14,186 nt of DNA, from contig JADZDV010000589.1 in NCBI GenBank assembly GCA_020850915.1, forward strand, positions 1 to 14,186, in the 5' to 3' direction. Origin of the DNA: Chloroflexota bacterium. GTDB lineage: Bacteria > Chloroflexota > UBA6077 > JADZDV01. Positions 1-7,891 of this stretch are shown here, piece after piece. The notes under the pieces were generated by a model. That model had not been told where the DNA came from. It did no database searches and saw nothing but the letters and a program-made list of their open reading frames with translations. The position numbers and the translations under genes were made by a program. The first letter of the stretch is position 1, and each line of letters starts with the position of its first letter.

Positions 1-1
1 C

Positions 2-1177
2 GAGCAGCGCATCACTGTGCTGGCCGATCAGTCCACCACCCTGTTCGCCGCGGATGCGCCGCGCATGGTGAGCCGCGACGTGCAGACCTCCAGCCGACAG
101 GCGCCTTGGGACCTCGTCCAGGGCCAGTTTCCCGCACCCCTCAAGCGAGGGGAGTCCTACCGCGTACTTTCCAGCATCCCGCGTGCAACGCCAGACGAGC
201 TGCGGCTGGCCCTTCGCTCGAGCGCGCCCTGGCTCGCACCATACCTGGCCCTGCCGGCAGCGCTGCCGGCGCGGGTTCGGACACTGGCCGCGGAGACCGC
301 CGGTGGTGCGAGCAACGACTACGATCGGGCCGCGGCGCTGGAGTCGTACCTGCGCGATCTGACCTACAGCACACACCTCCCCACGCCCCCGCCCGGCCGC
401 GACTGGGTCGACTATCTCCTGTTCGACTCACGGGTCGGTTACTGCGACTATTTCGCCACCGCTCTGGCGGTGATGGCGCGCTCGCTCGGGCTGCCAGCCC
501 GCGTTGCCAGCGGGTTCGCGCCAGGCATCCTCGACCAGACAGAGAACACCTACCTGGTCCGGGAGTCTGAGGCGCACTCGTGGACTGAGATCTACTTCAC
601 CGGCTACGGCTGGATCACGTTCGAGCCCTCGGCCATCCGGGCGCGGCCCGAGCGTGGGGCAGCGTTGAGTCCGACGCCCGCCTCAGAGCCGGCTCCCAGC
701 TCTGCGCCGTCAGCCGTCGAGGAGCAAGCGCAGCCCTCCGACGAGGTGCTGGACCTCTCCGGGGCGGAGCGATTCGAAGCAGGCTCGATGACCGCCACCG
801 GCGCGGTCCTGCTGATCGCGGCTTGCCTGCTGGTCGTCTCCGGACTGGCCGTCGGTGCCGCGAGCTACGTCTGGCGCCGACGGCTCGACGGGCTGCAGCC
901 ACGCCAGCGCGACTATGGCGAGCTGCTCACCATCGCCGCGTTGGCGCGGGTGCCAGTTGAACCGTCGATGACACCGTCCGAGATCGCCAACCAGATAGCG
1001 GAGCGATTCCCAAGCGACGCGGATGCCATCCAGGCCGTCTCGAGAGCGTACGTGGAAGCAATCTACAGCCTATCGTCAGGGGAGCTGGCACCCGGCCATG
1101 GCGACTGGGAGAGGCGTCGCCCCCGCCTGATGCGGGAGGCGCTCCGACGGCGACTCGCGCGGCGGGACCATCCTTGA
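2..1177 (+). CDS. Transglutaminase-like membrane protein, 3' part (5' end outside window)
   Basis: The frame is open to the window edge, so the true start lies upstream; the GTG at 17 is only the first possible start codon visible. The product resembles the C-terminal part of bacterial TgpA/DUF3488-type proteins, in which membrane helices precede an extracytoplasmic transglutaminase-like (papain-fold) domain. A catalytic-type triad is visible: Cys in GYCDYFATAL (codon at 443), His in EAHSWTEIYF (codon at 575), and an acidic residue in WITFEPS (Glu codon at 623, where Asp is common). A Pro/Ser/Ala-rich linker follows. Next comes one hydrophobic segment (about 788-874) closed by WRRR, which suggests a cytoplasmic tail. 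The tail resembles the DUF4129-type end often found in this family. Substrate and role are unknown; peptide or protein crosslinking or hydrolysis at the cell surface is possible. The stop overlaps the predicted gcvT -35 element. The family call is fairly secure, the function is not. Confidence 0.85.
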   Translation, partial: EQRITVLADQSTTLFAADAPRMVSRDVQTSSRQAPWDLVQGQFPAPLKRGESYRVLSSIPRATPDELRLALRSSAPWLAPYLALPAALPARVRTLAAETAGGASNDYDRAAALESYLRDLTYSTHLPTPPPGRDWVDYLLFDSRVGYCDYFATALAVMARSLGLPARVASGFAPGILDQTENTYLVRESEAHSWTEIYFTGYGWITFEPSAIRARPERGAALSPTPASEPAPSSAPSAVEEQAQPSDEVLDLSGAERFEAGSMTATGAVLLIAACLLVVSGLAVGAASYVWRRRLDGLQPRQRDYGELLTIAALARVPVEPSMTPSEIANQIAERFPSDADAIQAVSRAYVEAIYSLSSGELAPGHGDWERRRPRLMREALRRRLARRDHP

Positions 1178-1202
1178 CTTCGCAAGTCGGGTGGTCTACA
1201 GT
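1174..1202 (+). promoter_or_regulatory. Predicted sigma-70-type promoter of the gcv operon, probably leaderless
   Basis: A -35 box TTGACT (1174-1179) and a -10 box TACAGT (1197-1202) are separated by exactly 17 nt. The -35 matches consensus at five of six positions and the -10 at four of six. The gcvT ATG begins at 1211, only 8 nt after the -10 box, so a normal start site about 7 nt downstream would fall at or 1-2 nt before the ATG. No clear Shine-Dalgarno sequence precedes that ATG. The -35 box overlaps the stop codon of the upstream gene. The leaderless reading is inference. Confidence 0.7.
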
Positions 1203-1210
1203 CGCCTCTG

Positions 1211-2341
1211 ATGACGCCTGACGCGGATGCCCGTCTGCTTCGCACCCCGCTCTATCAGGTCCACCTCGACGCGGGCGCCCGAATGGTCCCCTTCGGCGGC
1301 TGGGACATGCCGGTGCAGTACACCGGGATCATTGCCGAGCATCTGGCGGTCCGCGCAAGTGTGGGTCTCTTCGATCTCTCTCACATGGGCCGGCTTCGCT
1401 TCTGTGGCTCCAACGGTCGCGCCACCGTCCAGGAGCTGACCACGAACGACGTCGGGCGGCTGTCTGACGGCCGGGCCCAGTATTCGTTGATCTGCAACGA
1501 GCAGGGCGGCATTCGAGACGACGTGGTCGTCTACAACCGCGGCGACGACCTGCTCATGGTGGTCAATGCCTCGAATCGGGAGAAGATCCTCGGCTGGATC
1601 TCCGAGCGGCTGGGCAGTAAGGCGCTACCAGAGGATCTCACATCTGGAACGGCGATGATCGGCGTCCAGGGTCCGGCGGCGGAGGCGCTGCTCCAGCCAA
1701 TGACGGACACCCCGCTAGCTTCACTTCGCTACTATTCGGCGGTTGACGGCGTTGTCGCTGGTACGCGGGCGTTGATCGCCCGCACGGGTTACACGGGCGA
1801 GGACGGCTTCGAGTTGATCATAGACGCGGCGATCGCGCCGAGCTTATGGCACTGTCTCGCTGACGGCGAGCTCGGGCCGAAGCCGGCGTTATGCGGACTC
1901 GGCGCTCGCGACACGTTACGGCTCGAGGCGGGCATGCCACTCTACGGCCACGAGCTGGACGAAGCCACGACGCCGTTCGAGGCCGGGTTGACCCGGGTCG
2001 TCCGGCTCGACAAGGCGGCGTTCGTAGGACGAGCAGCGCTGGCGCGGCTGAGCGAGGCGCCGCCGGCGCGCCGGCTGGTCGGTTTCGAGATGCTCGGGTC
2101 TGGCGTGCCCAGGCAGGGATATCCCGTCGCGGTTGAGGGCGAGGCTGCTGGCGTCGTGACGAGTGGCACCCATTCGCCATCGCTGCGGCGCAGTATCGGC
2201 ATCGCTCTGGTTCGGACCGCCTTCGCCGTACCGGGACAGGCGATCGCGGTAGTCGTACGCGAAAAGCCTCAATCGGCGCGCGTCGTCGATCTGCCGCACG
2301 TCCCGCACCACACGAGGAAGATCCCAGCCCGTCAGTCCTGA
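1211..2341 (+). CDS. gcvT: Glycine cleavage system T protein (aminomethyltransferase)
   Basis: GcvT takes the aminomethyl group from the lipoyl arm of H protein, releases ammonia and makes 5,10-methylene-tetrahydrofolate in the cytoplasm. The protein has 376 aa, a normal length. Family landmarks run in order: RTPLY near the N terminus, [15 protein letters not shown] (23-37), GLFDLSHMG (52-60), and [10 protein letters not shown] (99-108), where the Asp pair includes the expected catalytic Asp. [12 protein letters not shown] (191-202) and [19 protein letters not shown] (231-249) follow, then the C-terminal barrel domain. The ATG start gives the typical family N terminus with no extension. It lies just downstream of a promoter and lacks a recognisable ribosome binding site, which suggests leaderless translation. 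It is the first gene of gcvT-H-PA-PB, with gcvH 43 bp downstream. The identification is secure; nothing is missing or broken. Confidence 0.98.
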   Translation: MTPDADARLLRTPLYQVHLDAGARMVPFGGWDMPVQYTGIIAEHLAVRASVGLFDLSHMGRLRFCGSNGRATVQELTTNDVGRLSDGRAQYSLICNEQGGIRDDVVVYNRGDDLLMVVNASNREKILGWISERLGSKALPEDLTSGTAMIGVQGPAAEALLQPMTDTPLASLRYYSAVDGVVAGTRALIARTGYTGEDGFELIIDAAIAPSLWHCLADGELGPKPALCGLGARDTLRLEAGMPLYGHELDEATTPFEAGLTRVVRLDKAAFVGRAALARLSEAPPARRLVGFEMLGSGVPRQGYPVAVEGEAAGVVTSGTHSPSLRRSIGIALVRTAFAVPGQAIAVVVREKPQSARVVDLPHVPHHTRKIPARQS

Positions 2342-2350
2342 CTGAAGCGT

Positions 2351-2365
2351 TGCGCGCTCCGCGCA
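2351..2365 (+). other. Short GC hairpin between gcvT and gcvH
   Basis: TGCGCG and CGCGCA form a perfect 6-bp stem around a CTC loop, in the 43-bp gap between gcvT and gcvH and 8 bases upstream of the gcvH Shine-Dalgarno sequence. There is no T tract, so it is not a normal terminator. It could stabilise or process the mRNA between these genes, or simply be chance in GC-rich DNA. Confidence 0.35.
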
Positions 2366-2373
2366 CCGCCACG

Positions 2374-2378
2374 AGGAG
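2374..2378 (+). promoter_or_regulatory. Shine-Dalgarno that fixes the gcvH TTG start
   Basis: AGGAG lies 6 nt upstream of TTG at 2385. It is the only good ribosome binding site near the conserved N terminus of H protein, and it supports a TTG start, since no ATG or GTG is suitably placed. Confidence 0.8.
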
Positions 2379-2384
2379 AGTCCA

Positions 2385-2774
2385 TTGGATCCTACAGACC
2401 GCAAGTACAGCGAAGAGCACGAGTGGGCGCTCGTCCAGGGCGACCTCGTTACGATCGGCATCACCGATTTCGCCCAGGACCAGCTTGGCGACGTCGTCTA
2501 CGTGGAGCTGCCGAGCGTCGGCCACCGCGTGGAGCAGCTCAAGGTCTTCGGGGTCATAGAGTCGGTCAAGACGGCTTCTGACCTCTACGCGCCGGTCAGC
2601 GGCGAGATCGTCGAAGTCAACCAGGCGCTGGTCGACGAACCAGCGGGTGTGAACGACTCGCCGTACGACGCGGGCTGGTTGATCAAGGTACGGCCGGACA
2701 GTCCCGATGCGCTCCAGAGCGAGGTCGATAAGCTGCTTACCGCTGAGCAATACAACCAGCACATCGCGCACTGA
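2385..2774 (+). CDS. gcvH: Glycine cleavage system H protein
   Basis: H protein is the small lipoyl carrier that shuttles the aminomethyl intermediate between P, T and L proteins. At 129 aa it is the usual size. The N terminus reads as DRKYSEEHEWALVQGD, with the EHEW motif typical of the family. The lipoyl hairpin is intact: FGVIESVKTASDLYAPVSGEI, with Lys62 as the expected lipoylation site. The C-terminal helix segment (KLLTAEQYNQHI) is also typical. The start is TTG, chosen because AGGAG sits 6 nt upstream and translation from there gives a canonical N terminus. No lipoate ligase or LipA/LipB gene is present in the window, so the lipoyl group must be attached by enzymes encoded elsewhere. 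The identification is secure. Confidence 0.98.
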   Translation: MDPTDRKYSEEHEWALVQGDLVTIGITDFAQDQLGDVVYVELPSVGHRVEQLKVFGVIESVKTASDLYAPVSGEIVEVNQALVDEPAGVNDSPYDAGWLIKVRPDSPDALQSEVDKLLTAEQYNQHIAH

Positions 2775-2807
2775 CCTGAGACTGTCCAGACTTCTGTTCG
2801 AAAAGGC

Positions 2808-4172
2808 GTGATCGATTTGGCCTTCTTGCCTTTGACCGATGCAGGCCGCCAGGCGATGCTCGAGACGATCGGGATCCCCTCGGTGGACGACCTGTTCGCT
2901 GACGTTCCCGAGGGCTTGCGCTTCCCGGCCCTCGAGCTCCCCGGACCGCGCTCTGAGCTAGAAGCGCGCGAGGTCATGGAAGCGCTGGCGGCCGAGAACC
3001 GGCCGCTCTCCGAGCTGGCGTGCTTCGTCGGCGCTGGCGCCTACAACCATTACGTCCCGGCAGCCGTCAGCAATCTGATGATGCGGTCGGAGTTCCTGAC
3101 CTCCTACACGCCATACCAGCCGGAGTTGAGTCAGGGCACGCTGCAGTTCATGTTCGAGTTCCAGAGCCTCGTCTGCGACCTGCTGGGCATGGAGGTGGCC
3201 AACGCGTCGGTCTACGATGGCTCCACTGCCTGCGCGGAAGCGGTCCTGATGGCGCAGCGGCTCACCCGGCGGGACCACGTCGTGCTCGCGGGAGACCTGC
3301 ACCCAGAGTACCGCGAGACTATCGCGACGTATCTTCGCGCCCGGGACATCAAGATCGAGACCGGCAGGGTCGAACGGCGGAACGGTCGCCTCGAGCTGTC
3401 CGATCTCTCTCTGAACATCGACCAGGAGACGGCGTGCGTTGTCGTCCAGCAGCCCGGGTTCTTCGGCTCGATTGGCGGGCTGAGCGCGCTGGCGGAGCTG
3501 ACCCACGCCGCCGGCGCCCTGCTCGTCGTCGCTGTCCCCGAGTCGGTGTCGCTCGGCCTGCTCAAGCCGCCCGGAGCGTTCGGGGCCGACATCGTGGTGG
3601 CGGAGGGCCAGCCACTCGGGATCCCGCCAGCCTTCGGCGGTCCCTGGTCAGGACTCATGGCCACCCGCTCGGCGTTCGTCCGCCAGCTTCCGGGACGAAT
3701 CGTGGGAGAGACGGTTGACCACACCGGGAAGCGCGGCTTCGTACTGACCCTCCAGGCAAGAGAGCAGCACATCCGGCGCGAGAAGGCGACCTCTAACATC
3801 TGCACCAGCCAGACGCTCCTGGCGCTGGCCAACACGATCTATCTGAGCCTCCTCGGTCCGTCTGGACTGCGGTCGGCGGCCGGGTTATCTCACCGTGCTG
3901 CTGTCGAGCTGGCCGAACGAGTCGAGCGCCTGCCGGGCTGCGCGGTCCTCACCCCGCAACCGTTCTTCAACGAGTTCGTCGTCTCCCTGCCAGTCCCCGC
4001 CGCTGACGCTCGCTGCCGGCTCATCGAGGGGGGCATTGTCGGAGGCGCCGATCTTGGGCAGTGGCTCCCCGGCTTCGAAGATTGCCTGCTGCTGTGTTGC
4101 ACCGAGCTGAATTCCCGCTGTCAGATCGACCGGCTCGTGTCGGCGCTGGCCGAGATCGGAGGTCGATCGTGA
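2808..4172 (+). CDS. gcvPA: Glycine dehydrogenase (decarboxylating) subunit 1
   Basis: This is the N-terminal half of a split P protein, which with GcvPB decarboxylates glycine using PLP and passes the aminomethyl group to H protein. The 454-aa length is typical of GcvPA. Visible landmarks are [13 protein letters not shown] (73-85), [22 protein letters not shown] (98-119), [14 protein letters not shown] (132-145), a [34 protein letters not shown] stretch near two thirds of the chain, and the family C terminus. PLP is bound through the lysine of GcvPB, not here. The GTG at 2808 is used. An in-frame TTG at 2817 would give [11 protein letters not shown], which matches the usual GcvPA N terminus better, and AAAAGG lies 10 nt before it, so the start may be 9 nt later. 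Its 3' end overlaps gcvPB by 4 nt. The identification is secure. Confidence 0.97.
   Translation: MIDLAFLPLTDAGRQAMLETIGIPSVDDLFADVPEGLRFPALELPGPRSELEAREVMEALAAENRPLSELACFVGAGAYNHYVPAAVSNLMMRSEFLTSYTPYQPELSQGTLQFMFEFQSLVCDLLGMEVANASVYDGSTACAEAVLMAQRLTRRDHVVLAGDLHPEYRETIATYLRARDIKIETGRVERRNGRLELSDLSLNIDQETACVVVQQPGFFGSIGGLSALAELTHAAGALLVVAVPESVSLGLLKPPGAFGADIVVAEGQPLGIPPAFGGPWSGLMATRSAFVRQLPGRIVGETVDHTGKRGFVLTLQAREQHIRREKATSNICTSQTLLALANTIYLSLLGPSGLRSAAGLSHRAAVELAERVERLPGCAVLTPQPFFNEFVVSLPVPAADARCRLIEGGIVGGADLGQWLPGFEDCLLLCCTELNSRCQIDRLVSALAEIGGRS
4158..4163 (+). promoter_or_regulatory. Shine-Dalgarno that fixes the gcvPB start
   Basis: GGAGGT lies 5 nt upstream of GTG at 4169, inside the end of gcvPA. 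It rules in the GTG that overlaps the gcvPA stop (GTGA) and rules out a 36-codon upstream extension that is open in the same frame. Confidence 0.85.
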
Positions 4173-5617
4173 CCGCGCCGAAGCCGGCCGAGCCGCTCCT
4201 GAGTGAGCTGAGCCAGCCCGGTCGCCGAGGACACCAGATCCCACTCATGGACGATCCGGCGGGGGATCTCCCGGCCGATCTGCTCCGAGAGGACCTGAAG
4301 CTGCCGGAGCTCTCCGAACTGGACGTCGTCCGCCACTTCACCCATCTCTCGTCCTTCAACTTCTCCGTGGACGCCGGGTTCTATCCGCTCGGCTCCTGCA
4401 CCATGAAGTACAACCCGAAGATCAACGATGAGATGGCTCGTCTGCCAGGGTTCGCCGCCCTGCACCCGTACCAGCCCGAGGAGACCGTCCAGGGTGCGCT
4501 CAGGCTGATGTATGAGATCGAGCGCTTCCTGGCCAGCATCACCGGCTTCGCGGCGGCCACTCTCCAGCCCGCGGCCGGCGCGCACGGCGAGCTGTGCGGC
4601 ATGCTGATGATCCGCGAGGCGCTCAAGGCGCGCGGCGAGGCGCATCGCAAGAAAGTGCTCGTGCCAGATTCCGCCCACGGGACGAACCCGGCCACCGCCG
4701 CCATGTGCGGCTTCTACACCCAGTCGATCCCCACCGACGAGCGTGGCAACGTCGACCTCGCCCGACTCAAGGCGGAGGCAGACGGCGAGACGGTCGGACT
4801 GATGCTCACGAACCCGAACACGCTCGGCCTGTTTGAGGAGCATGTGCTGGAGATCACCCACACCGTGCACCAGGCCGGCGGTCTGGTCTACGGCGATGGC
4901 GCAAACCTGAACGCCATCCTCGGTGTGGTCCGGCCGGCCGAGGCGGGGTTCGACGTGATGCACATCAACCTGCACAAGACGTTCTCGCAGCCGCACGGCT
5001 CTGGCGGGCCCGGCGCCGGCCCGGTGGTCGTGTCCGCCGAGCTGGAGCCGTTCCTGCCGGTACCAGTGGTCCGCAAGCACGGCGACGCATATCGCCTGGA
5101 GCTCGATCGTCCGTCGTCGATCGGCCGCCTCAAGGCGTTCGCCGGCCATTTCGGCGTTCTCGTTCGCGCCTGGACGTATATCGTGATGCACGGCGGCGCC
5201 GGGCTGCTCGAGAACAGTCGCGCGGCGGTCTTGAATGCCAACTACCTCCGGGTGCTGCTCCGAGACGTGTACGACCTCGCGTACGACAGGACCTGCATGC
5301 ACGAGTTCGTGCTCTCGGGCGTGCGCCAGAAGCGAGAGGGCGCCCGCACCCTCGATATGGCGAAACGGCTGATAGATTTCGGCTATCATCCGCCAACGAT
5401 CTATTTCCCGCTGATCGTCGAAGAAGCGTTGATGATCGAGCCGACCGAGACTGAGAGTCAGGAGACGCTGGACGGGTTTGCCGAGACGATGAGGCAGATT
5501 GCGCACGAGGCGAGAACGGATCCTGAAGTCGTTCGGTCGGCGCCTCACAACGCTGTGGTAGGGCGGCTTGACGAGGTCCGGGCGGCTCGCCAACCGATCC
5601 TCCGCTGGAGCTGGTGA
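4169..5617 (+). CDS. gcvPB: Glycine dehydrogenase (decarboxylating) subunit 2
   Basis: This is the C-terminal half of the split P protein and carries the PLP site. The chain is 482 aa, normal for GcvPB. Landmarks include [61 protein letters not shown], and the PLP segment [18 protein letters not shown] with Lys270 as the Schiff-base lysine. The Gly-rich stretch after it is also conserved. The start is the GTG at 4169, which overlaps the gcvPA stop as GTGA and has a strong GGAGGT upstream. This implies translational coupling and equal synthesis of the two subunits. The same frame is open back to 4061, but those 36 residues are not family-like and would lie within gcvPA. Gene order T-H-PA-PB is a common arrangement for split-P organisms. 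The identification is secure. Confidence 0.98.
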   Translation: MTAPKPAEPLLSELSQPGRRGHQIPLMDDPAGDLPADLLREDLKLPELSELDVVRHFTHLSSFNFSVDAGFYPLGSCTMKYNPKINDEMARLPGFAALHPYQPEETVQGALRLMYEIERFLASITGFAAATLQPAAGAHGELCGMLMIREALKARGEAHRKKVLVPDSAHGTNPATAAMCGFYTQSIPTDERGNVDLARLKAEADGETVGLMLTNPNTLGLFEEHVLEITHTVHQAGGLVYGDGANLNAILGVVRPAEAGFDVMHINLHKTFSQPHGSGGPGAGPVVVSAELEPFLPVPVVRKHGDAYRLELDRPSSIGRLKAFAGHFGVLVRAWTYIVMHGGAGLLENSRAAVLNANYLRVLLRDVYDLAYDRTCMHEFVLSGVRQKREGARTLDMAKRLIDFGYHPPTIYFPLIVEEALMIEPTETESQETLDGFAETMRQIAHEARTDPEVVRSAPHNAVVGRLDEVRAARQPILRWSW

Positions 5618-5630
5618 ACGATTGACCGGT

Positions 5631-5648
5631 CTCGACCGCATGGTCGAG
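5631..5648 (+). other. Perfect inverted repeat between gcvPB and oppD
   Basis: CTCGACC (5631-5637) and GGTCGAG (5642-5648) are exact reverse complements around a 4-nt GCAT loop, starting 14 bases after the gcvPB stop. As RNA this is a stable 7-bp tetraloop hairpin that could end or protect the gcv transcript, but no T tract follows. As DNA it covers the predicted -35 box and part of the spacer of the oppD promoter, so it could be an operator. Confidence 0.5.
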
Positions 5649-5660
5649 CGATCGTAGGAT
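5632..5660 (+). promoter_or_regulatory. Possible promoter for the oppD-oppF pair
   Basis: TCGACC (5632-5637) and TAGGAT (5655-5660) are 17 nt apart and each matches consensus at four of six positions. A start near 5667 would give a leader of about 60 nt to the GTG at 5728. The evidence is moderate because both boxes are imperfect and the -35 lies in an inverted repeat. Confidence 0.4.
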
Positions 5661-5727
5661 CTGGGAACGGGGAACGAAGGGGATGGAAAGCCGCGCGCCG
5701 AGGGTGAGTGCAGGTCAGGGGGGAGCA

Positions 5728-6711
5728 GTGGCGAGCCCCCTGCTCGAGGTGGAAGACCTCAAGACGTGGTTCTACACGCCTGACGGCGTGGTGAAGGCCG
5801 TCAACGGGGTGTCGTACACGCTGAACCAGGGCGAGGCGCTCGGCCTGGTCGGGGAGAGCGGCTGTGGGAAGAGCGTGAGCGCGCTGTCGCTCATGCGGCT
5901 GATCCCCACCCCGCCAGGCAAGATCGTCAACGGCAAGGTGCTCTTCGAGGGCACGGACCTGCTGACGATCTCGGACGAAGACATCCGACGAATTCGTGGC
6001 AACGACATCGCCATGATCTTCCAGGATCCGATGACGTCCCTGAACCCGGTCCTGACGGTGGGGCGCCAGATCTCGGAAGCGCTCGAGTTGCACAAAGGCC
6101 TCAGCAGGAAGGACGCGCGCGAACGGACGATCCAGCTCCTCGAGCTGGTCGGCATTCCGTCAGCCCGGTCACGCGTGGATGACTATCCCCACCAGTTCTC
6201 CGGCGGTATGCGTCAACGTGTGATGATCGCCATGGCGCTCTCGTGCGAGCCGAAGATCCTGCTCGCCGACGAGCCGACCACCGCGCTGGACGTGACGATC
6301 CAGGCCCAGATCCTGGACCTGATCAAGCGTCTCCGCGAGGAGCTCGGCATGGCGGTGGTCATGATCACCCACGACCTGGGCGTGGTAGCTGGCATCGCCG
6401 ACCGGATCAACGTCATGTACGCGGGATACATCGTCGAGTCCGGCACGGCGGATGACGTCTTCCACACTCCGCGGCACCCGTACACGCTCGGCTTGCTGCG
6501 ATCCATTCCCCGAGTCGACGAAGTCCGCGAAAAGCTGATCCCGATCGAGGGCCTCCCGCCCGATCTGATCGACACGCCCCCTGGCTGCCCGTTCCAGCCG
6601 CGCTGTCCATACGCTATCGATCGCTGCCAGCAGGAGAACCCTTCGCTGGAGCCCGTCAGCCTTGGACACACCATCGCCTGCTGGGTTGACGTCACTGGAG
6701 GTGAAGGCTGA
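5728..6711 (+). CDS. oppD: Peptide-type ABC transporter ATPase, OppD/DppD-like
   Basis: This ATPase subunit would energise import of oligopeptides, dipeptides or a related solute with OppF and a membrane permease pair. From the GTG at 5728 it has 327 aa. The ATPase motifs are complete: Walker A GESGCGKS (42-49), Q-loop [10 protein letters not shown] (98-107), signature FSGGMRQR (157-164), Walker B ILLADEP (177-183) and H-loop His215. The C-terminal oligopeptide-family segment has Cys287, Cys293 and Cys300, with a fourth Cys at 318; such cysteines bind an iron-sulfur cluster in some DppD proteins. The start is uncertain. An in-frame ATG at 5683 adds 15 residues that do not look conserved, while GTG 5728 has a G-rich ribosome binding site and gives the usual [15 protein letters not shown] terminus. 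The substrate cannot be told from the sequence. Confidence 0.92.
   Translation: MASPLLEVEDLKTWFYTPDGVVKAVNGVSYTLNQGEALGLVGESGCGKSVSALSLMRLIPTPPGKIVNGKVLFEGTDLLTISDEDIRRIRGNDIAMIFQDPMTSLNPVLTVGRQISEALELHKGLSRKDARERTIQLLELVGIPSARSRVDDYPHQFSGGMRQRVMIAMALSCEPKILLADEPTTALDVTIQAQILDLIKRLREELGMAVVMITHDLGVVAGIADRINVMYAGYIVESGTADDVFHTPRHPYTLGLLRSIPRVDEVREKLIPIEGLPPDLIDTPPGCPFQPRCPYAIDRCQQENPSLEPVSLGHTIACWVDVTGGEG
6697..6704 (+). promoter_or_regulatory. Near-perfect Shine-Dalgarno for oppF
   Basis: GGAGGTGA matches the anti-Shine-Dalgarno over eight bases and lies 6 nt before the oppF ATG at 6711. It is inside the last codons of oppD, whose stop shares one base with the oppF start (TGATG). Confidence 0.9.
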
Positions 6712-7808
6712 TGCCGGAGACAACCGTCGCCCCAATCAACGGCGCGTCAACCACGAATGGCGAGGTGCTGCTCGACGTCAAGCACCTTAAGATGTACTTC
6801 CCCATCACGCAGGGCATCATCCTGCAGCGCAGGGTCGGCTACGTGCGAGCGGTGGACGACATCTCCTTCCATATCCGCCAGGGTGAGACGCTGGGTTTGG
6901 TGGGGGAGTCGGGCTGCGGGAAGTCCACTACGGGTCGCGCGATCCTTCAGCTCTATCGACCGACCGCGGGCTCCGTGGACTTCATGGGCAAAGATCTGAC
7001 GAAGATCGGCAGCGGCGATCTTCGTCGGATGCGCCGGGAAATCCAGATGATCTTCCAGGATCCCTACGCGTCGTTGAATCCGCGCATGACGGTCGGGAGC
7101 ATCATCGGCGAGCCGCTCGAGATCCATGGTCTAGCGAAAGGGAAGCAGAAGCAGGAGCGGATCCAGGAGCTGCTTCGGACCGTCGGTCTGAACCCCTACT
7201 TTGCAAACCGCTACCCCCACGAGTTCTCAGGTGGTCAGCGCCAGCGCATCGGCATCGCTCGGGCGCGCGCCGTTGAGCCGCGTTTCATCGTCTGTGACGA
7301 GCCGATCTCCGCGCTCGACGTTTCCATCCAGGCGCAGATCCTCAACTTGCTGGAAGAGCTCCAGGATCGCCTCGGCCTGACCTATCTGTTCATCGCTCAC
7401 GATCTCGGCGTGGTGCGCCACATCTCCGATCGCGTGGCAGTGATGTACGTCGGCAAGATCGTCGAAGTTGCTGATCGGGATGCCCTGTACGATAACCCGC
7501 TGCATCCGTACACGCAGGCGCTGCTCTCAGCCGTTCCGGTGCCCGACCCCGTGGTGGAGCGGCAACGCAAGCGAATTATTCTCGTCGGGGACGTGCCAAG
7601 CCCGGTGAATCCGCCGACAGGCTGCCGCTTCAATCCACGCTGCCGGTACGCCGAGGAGACTTGCCGGGTCGACGAGCCGCCGCTCACTGAGGTGAAACAG
7701 GGTCATTGGGCTGCCTGCCACTACTGGCAGGAGATCGAGGCTGGCACGAAGCGGGTCACCTCGGCGAGCAACGGCTCGGCTCCAACCACAAACGGCGCCA
7801 CCGTTTGA
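6711..7808 (+). CDS. oppF: Peptide-type ABC transporter ATPase, OppF/DppF-like
   Basis: This second ATPase would pair with the OppD-like protein in a heterodimeric peptide or nickel-type importer. It has 365 aa, slightly long. Motifs are Walker A GESGCGKS (65-72), Q-loop [10 protein letters not shown] (115-124), signature FSGGQRQR (172-179), Walker B FIVCDEP (192-198) and H-loop His230. The C-terminal family segment has [15 protein letters not shown], giving Cys305, Cys311 and Cys318, with Cys336 after it. The residues around 30-45 ([22 protein letters not shown]) form the OppF-type insertion before Walker A. Both ends carry similar Asn/Gly/Ser/Thr-rich tails (NGASTTNG and NGSAPTTNG) that flank the folded core. 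The start overlaps the oppD stop, so the pair is translationally coupled. No permease or binding-protein gene follows; the next gene is on the other strand. Confidence 0.93.
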   Translation: MPETTVAPINGASTTNGEVLLDVKHLKMYFPITQGIILQRRVGYVRAVDDISFHIRQGETLGLVGESGCGKSTTGRAILQLYRPTAGSVDFMGKDLTKIGSGDLRRMRREIQMIFQDPYASLNPRMTVGSIIGEPLEIHGLAKGKQKQERIQELLRTVGLNPYFANRYPHEFSGGQRQRIGIARARAVEPRFIVCDEPISALDVSIQAQILNLLEELQDRLGLTYLFIAHDLGVVRHISDRVAVMYVGKIVEVADRDALYDNPLHPYTQALLSAVPVPDPVVERQRKRIILVGDVPSPVNPPTGCRFNPRCRYAEETCRVDEPPLTEVKQGHWAACHYWQEIEAGTKRVTSASNGSAPTTNGATV

Positions 7809-7841
7809 GGAGCTGACCCGGCCCCCCTCCTGAATCATTCG

Positions 7842-7874
7842 CCTGGCCAGGTGGGCGGCGTTGCAACGGTCGCC
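7842..7874. terminator. Palindromic region between convergent oppF and HEAT gene; weak terminator candidate
   Basis: The 83-bp gap between two convergent genes holds the palindrome CCTGGCCAGG (7842-7851) and then a hairpin built on CGTTGCAACG (7859-7868) flanked by GGCG and CGCC. Neither is followed by a convincing T tract on either strand, so if this terminates transcription it is not a textbook intrinsic terminator. Confidence 0.35.
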
Positions 7875-7891
7875 GAGCTCCGTTTCTCGGG

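Noticed and set aside
602..631. Transglutaminase triad with Glu instead of Asp as an inactive or novel enzyme
   Set aside because: The FEPS/FEPT form of this motif is, to my knowledge, frequent in bacterial transglutaminase-like membrane proteins, so it is not evidence of inactivation.
1178..1210. Glycine riboswitch upstream of gcvT
   Set aside because: The gap is 33 nt and is filled by the promoter; there is no space for the aptamer.
1818..2771. 317-codon minus-strand open frame over gcvT/gcvH
   Set aside because: It spans the ends of two secure genes, its translation is Arg-rich and family-less, and it crosses the gcvT-gcvH boundary. It is a shadow frame.
4121..5641. 506-codon open frame on the minus strand across gcvPB
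   Set aside because: It mirrors a secure gene in a high-GC genome, where antisense frames stay open by codon bias. The translation is rich in Arg, Gly and His with no recognisable domain and no ribosome binding site of note.
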